DNA of 49,040 nt from Coriobacteriales bacterium (GCA_031264075.1 JAISEO010000078.1:1-49040); one strand, 5' to 3'. Positions 1-7,943 are shown, counted from the stretch's first letter. The notes: generated by a model not told the origin, from the letters alone. Numbers and translations are program-made.

Positions 1-78
1 GGTGGGACACCAGCCCCGTCCCTGCTGTCCCACCTGCTGTCCCGCCAGCCCCGTCCCCGCTGTCCCACCAGCCCCGTC
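1..78. repeat. Palindromic GGTGGGACA repeat cluster (left of GMC gene)
   Basis: Positions 1-34 form a hairpin-capable unit: GGTGGGACA at 1-9 and its reverse complement TGTCCCACC at 26-34. Further CTGCTGTCCC and CAGCCCCGTC fragments run to 78. The same unit, with one central base changed, recurs at 1907-1940, and an inverted copy lies at 1834-1865. The gene between, a GMC oxidoreductase, is therefore bracketed by copies. This looks like a dispersed palindromic repeat; no transposase is present. Confidence 0.7.
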
Positions 79-92
79 TCCTCTTACCGCAC

Positions 93-1679
93 TCAGGGGG
101 AGAGGAGGTGCTCCGCGACGGTCGCGCCTATCAGGTAACTGCTCGCCGAGGTATTGCCGTCCATGTGGTGAGGGATGATGGAGGTGTCCGCCACAATGAG
201 GTCATTGACCCCGTACACGCCTCCCCATCCGTCAACAACCGCCCCCTCTTCAAGCTTGCCCATGCGTAAGGCTCCCTGCTCATGAAAAGCCTGCGAAAAA
301 TGCTGTCGGATATAGCTGTCGAGCCTGGCGTCGTCAGCCAGCACGTCTTCGCTCAAATCGACGAGGCGATACGGGCCGCCGTTTTTGGCAAGCGCGTCCA
401 CCGTGGGCTTGACATAGGAGCGCAGTCCGGCCTGTAACACCGCGATGTCATCCGCGCTGCTCAGAAAACCCTCGTCGGACAGGAAGGCCTTGAGCGGATC
501 CGCGCTCTGCAGGGTGAGGCTGCCTCTGCTTTTGGTGTCTACGAGGATGAGGATTATCTGCATCATCTCACCCGTTACCATCGTGATTATCTGCAGGGCG
601 CGATGGTCACGGCGCTCGCCGGGCAGAGGATTGGGCAAGAAGGCGCCGCACTGCATGGTGGCCCGCTCCGGCGCGACTTCTCTTAAGGGCTCGGGGCCTA
701 CGTAGACCATGCTGGCAACCACCGCGTCATTGATGAGATTGCTGCCCACTGCGGGGTTATCAAAGACAACGGGAATACCCAGGGCCTCAAGCTCGCTCGC
801 CTTGCCTATGCCTGAGAGCATCAGCAGCTTTGCACTCCTGATACCGCAGCACACGATGACCTTTTTTCGGGCAGCTGCCCGGTAGCACACACCTTTGTGG
901 AGGTACTCGACCTGACGCGCCCTCCGTTCGTCGTCAAAGAGTATTTTGGTTGCGGTGGCCTCATAGAGCACCTGCAGGTCGTGGCCCTTGATGCCCTTGC
1001 CGGAGTTTGTGGTGACCTCGTCACCCAAAAAGCAGACCGAGGCGCTGGCACGGTCGGTGTTGGGTTTCTGGTACAACTGTGCCCTGAAATACGGCCCGAT
1101 GGGCGTGCGGGGATCGTTGTAGTCTTCGATGAGCGCATGGCCGCATCCCTCCTCCAGAGCCTGGCCCAGAGCCTTGACAAAGGGCGGAGGGTTCTGATTG
1201 GCCTGCCGTATCCTCAGCCTGCCGTCGTGGCCATGAAAGGCATTGTCTGCAAAGGCTCCCTCAAAGTTCTCAAGCAGCTTGTAACGACGTACTGCATGCT
1301 CCAGCGACCATTGGCTGCCTGCGGCGAGTTCCCAGGCCCTGAGCACCGGGGGCGTGGGCCGGACGTAGATCTCGTAATTGACCGAACTCCCGCCACCGGC
1401 AAGCCGTCCGCCACCCAGAGGCAGCAGCAGTCCCGGAAGCTCTACCTGCTCCTTGATAAGCTCAGGCCAGTAGTACTCGGGGTACTTTCCCATCGTTCCC
1501 TGCGAGCCGCGGATTATCGGATCCCTGTCACTGTTGGCACCCGCCTCAAGAACGAGGACAGAGTTACTGCCGTCCGCGCTCAATCGGTTTGCGATGACCG
1601 AGCCGGCCGGTCCGGTGCCGATGACGAGGTAATCGAAGGTTTTTTCGTGGTGGGTGTCGAGTTCTGCGTGATGAGACAT
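93..1679 (-). CDS. GMC-family FAD-dependent oxidoreductase
   Basis: A 528-aa flavoprotein of the glucose-methanol-choline oxidoreductase family, usually oxidising an alcohol group with FAD. A dinucleotide-binding motif GTGPAGSVIANRLS lies near residue 22, followed by LEAGA. The GMC signature region GGGSSVNYEIYVRPTP is near residue 90. The C-terminal segment holds the paired catalytic positions, in HEQGALRMG and PHHMDGNTSASS. No signal peptide is evident, so it is probably cytoplasmic. The ATG at 1679 follows a good GGAGG. It is a single-gene unit between palindromic repeats, unrelated in function to downstream rpsB-tsf, so horizontal acquisition is possible. Substrate cannot be told from sequence; a steroid/cholesterol-oxidase-like or sugar-oxidase-like role are both open. 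Confidence 0.85.
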   Translation of the reverse strand: MSHHAELDTHHEKTFDYLVIGTGPAGSVIANRLSADGSNSVLVLEAGANSDRDPIIRGSQGTMGKYPEYYWPELIKEQVELPGLLLPLGGGRLAGGGSSVNYEIYVRPTPPVLRAWELAAGSQWSLEHAVRRYKLLENFEGAFADNAFHGHDGRLRIRQANQNPPPFVKALGQALEEGCGHALIEDYNDPRTPIGPYFRAQLYQKPNTDRASASVCFLGDEVTTNSGKGIKGHDLQVLYEATATKILFDDERRARQVEYLHKGVCYRAAARKKVIVCCGIRSAKLLMLSGIGKASELEALGIPVVFDNPAVGSNLINDAVVASMVYVGPEPLREVAPERATMQCGAFLPNPLPGERRDHRALQIITMVTGEMMQIILILVDTKSRGSLTLQSADPLKAFLSDEGFLSSADDIAVLQAGLRSYVKPTVDALAKNGGPYRLVDLSEDVLADDARLDSYIRQHFSQAFHEQGALRMGKLEEGAVVDGWGGVYGVNDLIVADTSIIPHHMDGNTSASSYLIGATVAEHLLSP

Positions 1680-1723
1680 GATGCGCCTCCGTTCTGCTGT
1701 GCTGGCGCTTTATGGGCTTTAAC

Positions 1724-1759
1724 GCTACCAAGGTAGCTTCGACGTATCCCAGTGTAGCA
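1724..1759 (-). promoter_or_regulatory. Promoter and palindromic operator of the GMC gene
   Basis: On the minus strand an extended -10 (TGC then TACACT, 1751-1759) would start transcription near 1744. Immediately downstream is a perfect 14-bp palindrome, GCTACCAAGGTAGC (1724-1737), then the SD and the ATG at 1679. Such a palindrome just inside a transcript could be an operator or an mRNA hairpin. No clear -35 is seen. Confidence 0.4.
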
Positions 1760-1833
1760 CGCACATCAGGGCAAGAGAGCCGCACGCATTGGCAACGATC
1801 TTGTCAACGGGCGGGACAGCAGGGACGGGGCCA

Positions 1834-1940
1834 GTGGGACAGCAGGGACGGGGCTGGTGTCCCACCTTCACCAATCACAGAAGAAGAGTGGCTACACGGT
1901 AAAACCGGTGGGACACCAGCCCCTTCCCTGCTGTCCCACC
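1834..1940. repeat. Palindromic GGTGGGACA repeat, two copies (right of GMC gene)
   Basis: Two 32-34 bp hairpin units: GTGGGACA...TGTCCCAC at 1834-1865 and GGTGGGACA...TGTCCCACC at 1907-1940. A partial GCGGGACAGCAGGGACGGGG lies just before them (about 1811-1830). The second is a near-identical direct copy of 1-34. Read on the minus strand, the 1907-1940 hairpin lies downstream of tsf and is followed by GGTTTTACC, so it may double as the rpsB-tsf terminator, but the T-run is weak. Confidence 0.65.
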
Positions 1941-1977
1941 TGCTGTCCCACTGTCGAACGCCTCTTTCAGCTCTGTC

Positions 1978-2850
1978 TCAGAGTCCGCCCAACTCAAACC
2001 GCACAAAACCTGCAACGCTCAGCGTGTCTCCGAGTTCCTTGGAGGCAGCCTCGAGGACCTGTGCCACCGTCGTGTCGGGATCTTTGATAAAGGCCTGCTC
2101 AACGAGGGCGTTTTCCTTGTAGAACTTCTTCATGCGACCGGCGGCAATCTGCTCCTGGATCTTCTCCGGCTTGCCGGATTCAGCGGCCTGCGCCTTATAG
2201 ATGTCCATCTCCTTCTCGATGAGTTCTCTGGAAAAACTCTCACGCGAGAGAGCGAGGGGATTAGCGGCCGCCACCTGCATGGCAATGTCCTTGGCCACCG
2301 TCTTGAAGACCTCACTCTGTGCGGTCTCAGGCTTGTTGAAGTCAAACTGCACGACAATGCCCAGGCGTCCCCCGCCGTGGATGTAGGAGGCAAAGGCACC
2401 GGCGGCGGTGGAGAGGCGCTCGAAGCGGCTCACCTGGATATTCTCGCCAATCGTATGGATGCCCTCGGTGATAAGGTCCTGGACGGTAGTGCCTTCTACC
2501 TTGAGACTGTTCAAGGCCTCAAGGTCTGTGGGGTCGTCCTCAAGCACGGCCGTGGCAATCTTGTCTGCCAGAGCGGCAAAGACTTCGTTGCGGGAGACAA
2601 AGTCGGTCTCGCAATTGACCTCTACGAGCGCGGCGCTCTTTGCGTCGTCTGCAACCCTGGCCACGATAAGACCCTCATTGGTGGCACGGCCCGCCTTTTT
2701 GGCAGCGGCCGCCAGGCCACGGGTGCGCAACACGTCTACGGCCTTGTCCAGCTCGCCCTCGGCCTCGCTGAGGGCCTTCTTACATTCCATCATGCCGGCG
2801 CCGGTCATGTCGCGCAATTCCTTGACCAGCTTGGCGCTAATCTCTGTCAT
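1978..2850 (-). CDS. tsf: Elongation factor Ts
   Basis: A 290-aa elongation factor Ts, the nucleotide exchange factor that regenerates EF-Tu-GTP. The N-terminal UBA-like segment (VKELRDMTGAGMMECKKAL, from about residue 8) is diagnostic. The region VEVNCETDFVSRN near residue 80 is the conserved EF-Tu-contacting signature. The ATG at 2850 is chosen because AAGGAG lies 8 bases upstream; a GTG nine bases further up overlaps the rpsB stop. It is the second gene of an rpsB-tsf operon, 5 bases after rpsB. The usual next genes, pyrH and frr, are not downstream here; the operon runs into palindromic repeats instead. Confidence 0.97.
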   Translation of the reverse strand: MTEISAKLVKELRDMTGAGMMECKKALSEAEGELDKAVDVLRTRGLAAAAKKAGRATNEGLIVARVADDAKSAALVEVNCETDFVSRNEVFAALADKIATAVLEDDPTDLEALNSLKVEGTTVQDLITEGIHTIGENIQVSRFERLSTAAGAFASYIHGGGRLGIVVQFDFNKPETAQSEVFKTVAKDIAMQVAAANPLALSRESFSRELIEKEMDIYKAQAAESGKPEKIQEQIAAGRMKKFYKENALVEQAFIKDPDTTVAQVLEAASKELGDTLSVAGFVRFELGGL

Positions 2851-2855
2851 GGTAC

Positions 2856-3827
2856 TCACTCCTTTGCTTCCTCGGTAGCCTCTGCTACCTCTTCGACAAT
2901 CTCTGCCGGGGTTTCTTCTATGGTGGCTGCTGCTACCATCTCCTCCTGGGGGGCCGCGTCGCGCAGTGCGGAGGCGTCGTCGTCCGTTGCGGAGGCCTCC
3001 TCACCTGTTGCGATGGCGTCGGTGTCTGTGTGGGGAGCGCTGGGATCGGGCTCAGCGGGCCTTGGAGCACCAAACTCCGGTGCAACAGCAACGGGCGCAG
3101 CGGCGGCCTCGTCGAGAATCATCTCGGCCTCGCTCAGGACCTCGTCTGCGGCTCCCGCTACAATCGCGCTGGCAACGCAGTTGGTAATGAGACTGACCGA
3201 TCGGATGGCGTCGTCATTGCCGGGGATGCCATAGACGACCTCGTCCGGATCGGCGTTGGTGTCAAGGATGCCGATGACCGGGATGTTAAGCCTCCGAGCC
3301 TCGGCCACGGCAATCTCCTCACGCTTGGTATCCACGACAAACACGGCCTGCGGAGTAGCGGTCATGTTGCGCACGCCGTTAAGGTTGGCCTGCAACTTTG
3401 CGAGCTTCTTGCGCAGGAGAACCTGCTCCTTTTTGGGAAGCGAGGCCATGCGGCCGTCCTCCTCCATGGCTTCCAGCTCCTCCATATAGGTAACGCGCGA
3501 GCGTATGGTGACAAAGTTGGTGAGCATGCCGCCCAGCCAGCGATTATTGACATAGGGCATACCGCAGCGCTCGGCGGCAAACTGTATGGGCTCCTGGGCC
3601 TGTTTTTTGGTACCCACAAACAGCACGGTACCGTTTTTCTCGGCGAGTTCCTTAAAAAAGCTGTAGGCCGTGTCCAACTCGATAAGGGTCTGCTTGAGGT
3701 CGATGATGTGAATGCCCTTGCGGGAGGTGAAGATGTAGGGCTTCATCTTGGGGTTCCAACGACGTGTCTGATGCCCAAAGTGCACACCGGCGTCGATAAG
3801 CGACGCAACATTGATCTTTGCTGCCAT
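2856..3827 (-). CDS. rpsB: 30S ribosomal protein S2
   Basis: Ribosomal protein S2, which sits between head and body of the 30S subunit and recruits S1-type proteins in some bacteria. The start [20 protein letters not shown] and the motif KMKPYIF are typical. The core ends near residue 230. It is followed by a C-terminal tail of roughly 85-90 residues rich in Ala, Glu, Asp and Pro, giving 323 aa, well above the usual 230-260. Ala/Glu-rich S2 tails occur in some actinobacteria; this one is long. The ATG at 3827 has AAAAGGAG upstream; a longer in-frame reading to 3953 is leader RNA, not protein. First gene of the rpsB-tsf operon. Confidence 0.97.
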   Translation of the reverse strand: MAAKINVASLIDAGVHFGHQTRRWNPKMKPYIFTSRKGIHIIDLKQTLIELDTAYSFFKELAEKNGTVLFVGTKKQAQEPIQFAAERCGMPYVNNRWLGGMLTNFVTIRSRVTYMEELEAMEEDGRMASLPKKEQVLLRKKLAKLQANLNGVRNMTATPQAVFVVDTKREEIAVAEARRLNIPVIGILDTNADPDEVVYGIPGNDDAIRSVSLITNCVASAIVAGAADEVLSEAEMILDEAAAAPVAVAPEFGAPRPAEPDPSAPHTDTDAIATGEEASATDDDASALRDAAPQEEMVAAATIEETPAEIVEEVAEATEEAKE

Positions 3828-4040
3828 ACGTACTCCTTTTTGTTGTTGAGAGCTACGCTCTCCCTCTGCCCGGTTCAACCCTCCTGCGCAACCGCTTACG
3901 TCCCTGTCCGAGCATCGGCGGTAAGCTCTGCTCAAACTCGCACGCGCGGCCACAAGCGCATTCAGTCCCCCGGCATGTGAAATGTCGAGGCCGACCCTTC
4001 TGGTCTGAGCCTCCTGGAAACGAACCGGTCTATTGTAACA
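3828..4040 (-). promoter_or_regulatory. rpsB promoter and about 195-nt leader
   Basis: An extended -10 (TGT then TACAAT) lies at 4032-4040 on the minus strand, so transcription should start near 4025 and leave a leader of about 195 nt before rpsB. The leader contains several GC-rich inverted segments, including GAGAGC-GTA-GCTCTC shortly before the SD. A structured rpsB leader is expected for S2 autoregulation; I could not match it to a known motif by eye. Confidence 0.5.
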
Positions 4041-4138
4041 GATACTGTTGAAGGAGTGCGGGACGGCAGGAATCAGAGATCATCCCAGAGATCATCCCCT
4101 GCCTCATTTATCCTCTATCCCTCCTCGCCTCGCTTTGC

Positions 4139-4147
4139 TGCTATAAT
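4139..4147 (+). promoter_or_regulatory. Extended -10 promoter of brnTA
   Basis: TG at 4139-4140, one base, then a perfect TATAAT at 4142-4147. No good -35 is present, as expected for an extended -10 promoter. Transcription would start about 4154-4155, essentially on the first ATG of brnT, so that start would be leaderless. Confidence 0.6.
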
Positions 4148-4154
4148 CGACGAC

Positions 4155-4457
4155 ATGACAAAACCACTTGAACATACTCAAAACGTATCGATGTTTGAAT
4201 ACGATTGCAACAAAAGTGCATCAAACAAGACAAAGCATGGGATAGATTTTGAGGAAGCTCAGGCGCTTTGGAAGGATGACAATCGGACCAGGACTCCATC
4301 TGAGTACATTGGAGAATCGAGAATAATGACAACTGCCAAGTACCACGAGAAGCTCTACACAGCGATATACACTGAAAGAAATGGTACCATCAGGATAATC
4401 TCTGTGAGAAGGGCACGGCAAAATGAGGTGAAGCTCTATGAAAACAAAGACAATTAG
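4155..4457 (+). CDS. brnT: BrnT-family toxin (RelE-like fold)
   Basis: A 100-aa protein matching BrnT, a type II toxin with a RelE-like fold that cleaves RNA and arrests growth. The N-terminal FEYDCNKSASNKTKHGIDF and the C-terminal IRIISVRRARQNEVKLYE are family hallmarks. The alternative start ATG at 4191 (MFEYD) would give the usual 88-90 aa BrnT length. The ATG at 4155 would be leaderless from the promoter just upstream; neither has a good SD, so the start is unsettled. It overlaps the downstream antitoxin gene by 20 bases, the typical toxin-first order of this system. The pair is transcribed opposite to all neighbours, consistent with a mobile module. Confidence 0.88.
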   Translation: MTKPLEHTQNVSMFEYDCNKSASNKTKHGIDFEEAQALWKDDNRTRTPSEYIGESRIMTTAKYHEKLYTAIYTERNGTIRIISVRRARQNEVKLYENKDN

Positions 4458-4683
4458 CGCGGAGAAGTTCGACAGAATCTTTGACGAAGGCGAGGAAGAT
4501 ATTCTCCGATACTTCGATGTGAGCAAGACTACACGCCCGGGCTTGGAGCAGGAAAAGATTAGCGTCAGCCTGCCGAAGCAGATGCTTGTTTCTCTGGATA
4601 GAGAGGCGGAGCGAATAGGCACTACCCGCCAAGCGGTCATAGAGCTTTGGCTTGATGAGAAGCTTGAGACCTTGATTGCCTGA
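4438..4683 (+). CDS. brnA: BrnA-family antitoxin (ribbon-helix-helix)
   Basis: An 81-aa antitoxin partner of BrnT. The C-terminal half (EKISVSLPKQMLVSLDREAE, then GTTRQAVIELWLDEKL) is a ribbon-helix-helix DNA-binding domain, expected to repress the brnTA promoter. The N-terminal half should wrap the toxin. The ATG at 4438 lies inside the end of brnT and is preceded by GAGGTGA, so its translation is coupled to the toxin. It converges on the Fic gene on the other strand with 64 bases between. Confidence 0.87.
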   Translation: MKTKTISAEKFDRIFDEGEEDILRYFDVSKTTRPGLEQEKISVSLPKQMLVSLDREAERIGTTRQAVIELWLDEKLETLIA

Positions 4684-4747
4684 TTGCACAGGAAAGACTG
4701 TAGACAGATAGCTTTGGTGGCAGTGAAACACATCTGACTGTGGTATG

Positions 4748-5623
4748 CTACAGCGGTTCTGCCCTGAGGATCTCGATGCTCTGCTTTTGTTCGTCTGTCG
4801 CAAGCTCCAACACAAAGAGGTCGCGGTTGCGGAGGACGTGCTGCGCGTTGTAGAGCAGGTTCTCGTAGAACCTGGTGAGATACAGCTGCTCTGGCTTGAT
4901 GCCCAGTGGTAGATTGATGTAGCAGGCCCGCACCAGGGCGTTACGATAGTACAGTGAATGGGCCTTGAACGTACTATTGCTGACGTTGTAGCCGAGACTG
5001 TCAAGGTATTTGCCCACAAAGGTGGCGACCGTGCGGGTATTGCCCTCGCTGAAGGGGTGCACGAACCAGAGTTTCTTGGTCAAGCTGCCAATACGCTCAA
5101 TAACCTGTGTTGGCGCACTGTCTTTCCAGCCAGTCTGACGCTCGGTATTGAGAGCCTCCTGGAGCATGCGCTCGGATGCCGAAGGAGGCAGATAATCAAC
5201 CGTATCGCCAAAGAGGACAGGCTCCCTTTTCCAGAGTTCCGTCTGCTTGTACCTTCCCGCATCGGGCAGGGTGTCCTGGAATATATGGCGATGATAGTCG
5301 CTGAGCGCCTCCACGCTCAGATCAAATCCCGGTTTCTGATACAGCTGATTGATGCGAGCGCTGGCAAAGTCGGCCTCCTCCTGCCTGTGCGTGAGTTCAG
5401 CACCCGGCACCTCATCATAATACGCACGTAGCAGCTCGGGGATCTCGTTGTAGTCGAGCTCGCCATCGACATTAAGGTCAACAAGCTCCAGTAGTTTGGG
5501 AGAAGGCTTCAAGCCGTCAACTGCCTGAAGGCCCAGGGCAATGCCCCAGTACGCCAGCTTTGACTCTCGGGTGTTGCGCAGGCCCGCTGAGGTATAGCTT
5601 GAGCTAAAGCCGTCTTGAGTCAT
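4748..5623 (-). CDS. Fic-domain AMPylator-type protein with fused antitoxin-like helix
   Basis: A 291-aa Fic protein. Fic enzymes transfer AMP or related groups to protein hydroxyls, and bacterial ones are often toxins. The core motif HPFSEGNTR (near residue 189) keeps the catalytic His, the acidic residue, GN and the final Arg; the usual third Gly is Thr. Before the core, a helix near residues 24-45 (LQAVDGLKPSPKLLEL) resembles the VbhA-type inhibitory antitoxin helix. Its S/TxxxEG motif appears here as LQAVDG, so both the Ser/Thr and the Glu are altered. The ATG at 5623 has GGGGGG upstream; an in-frame GTG five codons earlier is less likely. It lies 11 bases after a DUF177 gene and may be co-transcribed with it. 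Confidence 0.85.
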   Translation of the reverse strand: MTQDGFSSSYTSAGLRNTRESKLAYWGIALGLQAVDGLKPSPKLLELVDLNVDGELDYNEIPELLRAYYDEVPGAELTHRQEEADFASARINQLYQKPGFDLSVEALSDYHRHIFQDTLPDAGRYKQTELWKREPVLFGDTVDYLPPSASERMLQEALNTERQTGWKDSAPTQVIERIGSLTKKLWFVHPFSEGNTRTVATFVGKYLDSLGYNVSNSTFKAHSLYYRNALVRACYINLPLGIKPEQLYLTRFYENLLYNAQHVLRNRDLFVLELATDEQKQSIEILRAEPL

Positions 5624-5634
5624 GCTGCCCCCCG

Positions 5635-6153
5635 TCACAGCAAGTCCTTGAGGGCGGAAAAGGGTGAGGGGGTGTTTGTGTCTGGGGCATCGCTGAGCGG
5701 TTCGGCGACGTGGGCCTGCGTGCTGCCGCCGTCGCAGTCGGGTTGACAGAGCGCTACGGTGGGTATCTCAAACACAATGGCGGCGAGTACAGCTGGCGCA
5801 ATATCGATGCGGCCCTTCTCGTCAACGCACTCATATTCCTGGAGGCCTCTGTCTCGCTCGCTCCGAGGCTTTTGCAAGAGGAAGTAGCCCTGTATCTCGC
5901 CGGTTATATCCAGGATGGCCGGCTCCAGGCAGCGGTCGCAGCTGGTGGCAAGCTGTGCTGTAGCCGTGCCGCTTACGAGCACCGCCTCGCCGGTATTGCT
6001 CAGGTTTGCCTCGTAGGCAATGCCCTCTGGCAACTCAAAGTGACGATGACCGATGTCAATGCTCGACACGGCCAAAACACCCTGGGCCTGTTGGGTGCTG
6101 CCCAGCGTACGCATCCCGGGCAGGGCCTGGATATAGAGGGGGTCAAGCTGCAT
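5635..6153 (-). CDS. YceD/DUF177 family protein
   Basis: A 172-aa DUF177 (YceD) protein. Family members are linked to 23S rRNA processing and usually sit directly before rpmF (ribosomal protein L32). The central CDRCLEP and the late LCQPDCDGGS cysteine pair fit the family, as does the terminal PFSALKDLL. The second Cys cluster is incomplete compared with the usual CKGLCPxCG. The ATG at 6153 follows GGAG. Here rpmF is absent and the next gene is the Fic gene, so the classical neighbourhood is broken. Confidence 0.82.
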   Translation of the reverse strand: MQLDPLYIQALPGMRTLGSTQQAQGVLAVSSIDIGHRHFELPEGIAYEANLSNTGEAVLVSGTATAQLATSCDRCLEPAILDITGEIQGYFLLQKPRSERDRGLQEYECVDEKGRIDIAPAVLAAIVFEIPTVALCQPDCDGGSTQAHVAEPLSDAPDTNTPSPFSALKDLL

Positions 6154-6178
6154 GATAACTCCAAGGAGTCTTTTGGGG

Positions 6179-6198
6179 AGCGATGGTTAACCATCGCT
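6179..6198. promoter_or_regulatory. Perfect 20-bp palindrome before DUF177
   Basis: AGCGATGGTTAACCATCGCT is exactly self-complementary. It lies in the 73-bp gap between the coiled-coil gene and the DUF177 gene. It could be a repressor site or, in RNA, a hairpin with an 8-bp stem. No promoter is obvious beside it. Confidence 0.5.
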
Positions 6199-6226
6199 TC
6201 TCTGGGTAGCGCGCAGAAATCTCTTT

Positions 6227-6697
6227 CTACTGGCGTGGCGTAGATTTGTTGTTGAGCCTTTCGCGACACCTGCGAACATTCTCGTTTATCTGGGTCACGG
6301 TGTTTTCGATATGAGAGAAGACCGTATCGGCGTAGTCCTCGGCTCCCGCGCGCATCTCGCGCTCCTGCTCACGGGCATCGGCAAGCACATTCTCCGCCTG
6401 CTGCTGAGCAATGCGCACGACCTCCTGCTGACTGGCAACCGTGAGGGCCTGATTGCGGGCATCCTCAAGGATGCGATTGGCCTCCACCTCAGCGTCCTCC
6501 AGAATATTCTGCTGCTCTCGCACAATTTGACGAGCTTGAGCAAACTCCTGGGGAAACGCCTGCCGTATCTCGTCGAGAATATCCAGGGCCGGACCAACGT
6601 CAATACTGCGACGGTCTCTGTTTCCCAATGCTGGTTTGCCATCTTCGATGAGGTCGGAGAGTTCATCGACCAAAGCCAAAACGCCAGTCTCATCCAT
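6227..6697 (-). CDS. Coiled-coil protein, DivIVA/ATPase b-subunit-like
   Basis: A 156-aa soluble, almost wholly helical protein with no membrane segment. Residues about 40-145 are heptad-rich and acidic/Ala/Gln-rich (ILEDAEVEANRILEDARNQA, then AENVLADAREQEREMRA). This resembles DivIVA-type and ATP synthase b-type coiled coils that automated annotation often calls 'ATPase'. A role in cell-pole or division-site organisation is possible but not shown by sequence. The ATG at 6697 has AAAGGA upstream; the longer frame to 6742 lacks support. It lies between the GHKL ATPase and DUF177 genes. Confidence 0.7.
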   Translation of the reverse strand: MDETGVLALVDELSDLIEDGKPALGNRDRRSIDVGPALDILDEIRQAFPQEFAQARQIVREQQNILEDAEVEANRILEDARNQALTVASQQEVVRIAQQQAENVLADAREQEREMRAGAEDYADTVFSHIENTVTQINENVRRCRERLNNKSTPRQ

Positions 6698-6800
6698 CGT
6701 TGTTCCTTTCAAAAGCCATCCATGGCCCGGGGTACCGTACACTTGATTATCCCGGCATACACCAGATGATAGTGATCCCGTGCAGTCAGTTTGTCTTAGC

Positions 6801-6809
6801 AGTGTAACA
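6801..6809 (-). promoter_or_regulatory. Possible promoter of the coiled-coil gene
   Basis: Extended -10, TGT then TACACT, on the minus strand in the 130-bp gap below the GHKL gene. Transcription would start near 6794, leaving a leader of about 97 nt. No convincing -35. Confidence 0.35.
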
Positions 6810-6827
6810 CAACCGTCAAATGCGCGC

Positions 6828-7901
6828 TCAGTCCTTCTCTATGTCAAAGCGCACGGTGATGCTGTTGCCCTTGACGCGTACCCGGGGCAGGTCAACGAGA
6901 CTCAGATAGTAGCGGTCTCCCAGCACCTCAAAGGCGGCCTCGAGCGCGCGGGCGAAACGCTCGGAATCCTCCTGGGCTATCTGAAGGCCGCGGCTGTCTT
7001 TGAGCGGGGATCCCCTGCTCGTGCGCAGGGCTTTGGCAGAGCTGAGGATGCTTTTGACGAGCGGCTCCAGCGGCTCAATCTGCCCGGCCAGGATGCGATG
7101 CGCCGTGCGTTCGGAGATGCTGAGGCCGAGCTCTTCACAGCTTTTCTGCAGCTCGGCGGAGTCACCCGCGGGAGCAAGGCGCTGCACGACGGGCAGGAGC
7201 CTGACGTCCTTGCAGAAGAGCAGCTCCTCGCGCTTGAGGCTCCTCTGCCCAAAGTCCAGCAGTGTTGCGGCAATCTGAGCGGGTGAGCCGAGGTAGACGG
7301 CAATGGCCTGCTCCTCAGCAAGAGCAAACTCCACCACGGTGCGGGCGATGTTATGCGGGCCCGTGCCCACTTCCAGCTGGCCATTGCCGTTACGGCGGAG
7401 TGTGGGCAGCGTGGACTGGTCGCTCCGTTCGGGGAGCTGTTCGGTGTTTGCCTCCACAACAATCGCGCTGCCGAGTTCGGGGGCGGAGGCCTGTACGAGG
7501 GCTTCCCGGGCATTGGAGGCAATGGAGTAGAGGGCCATGCCACGCCCGTGTACCCCCCAGTTATCCAGTATCATGCTGTCGAGCTTTGAGGTAACACGCG
7601 GCTCAAACACCTTCTTGTGCAGCGCGGCCGGAATGCCCTTGCCGTCATCGATGACGACGAGCGAGCGCAGGGCCTCTTCGCGGTGGGTGGCCACAAAGAG
7701 GTGACGCGCCTCAGCGTCGCGGGCGTTGCGGAGCATTTCTATGACGATGTCCTCAACGTGTTGGATGTCGTGCTTGGCCTGACGCCGCTCGGCCTCGGCA
7801 CTGCGCAGGCGCACAAAGCCGTCGCCCAGGCTCTCCTCAACGCGCAGATGCACCTCGCCGGAGAGCTGTTCTACAAACTCTATGAGTTGCCTGTCGGGCA
7901 T
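6828..7901 (-). CDS. GHKL-type ATP-binding protein
   Basis: A 357-aa protein with an N-terminal histidine-kinase-like ATPase domain of the GHKL superfamily. It has an N-box EMLRNARDA near residue 56, a G1 box DDGKGIP near residue 85 and a G2 box GVHGRGMALYSI near residue 116. There is no His phosphoacceptor, membrane segment or receiver, so it is not a normal sensor kinase. The C-terminal 200 residues are not recognised; the part around residues 255-280 (SCEELGLSISERTAHRILAG) looks helical. It starts 42 bases after rny ends with no strong SD, suggesting coupling to RNase Y expression. Function unknown; an RNase Y-associated regulator is only a guess from position. Confidence 0.75.
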   Translation of the reverse strand: MPDRQLIEFVEQLSGEVHLRVEESLGDGFVRLRSAEAERRQAKHDIQHVEDIVIEMLRNARDAEARHLFVATHREEALRSLVVIDDGKGIPAALHKKVFEPRVTSKLDSMILDNWGVHGRGMALYSIASNAREALVQASAPELGSAIVVEANTEQLPERSDQSTLPTLRRNGNGQLEVGTGPHNIARTVVEFALAEEQAIAVYLGSPAQIAATLLDFGQRSLKREELLFCKDVRLLPVVQRLAPAGDSAELQKSCEELGLSISERTAHRILAGQIEPLEPLVKSILSSAKALRTSRGSPLKDSRGLQIAQEDSERFARALEAAFEVLGDRYYLSLVDLPRVRVKGNSITVRFDIEKD

Positions 7902-7943
7902 GGTTGCCTGTATCTCAGAGCCACGTACTCCGCGTACTCGCAG

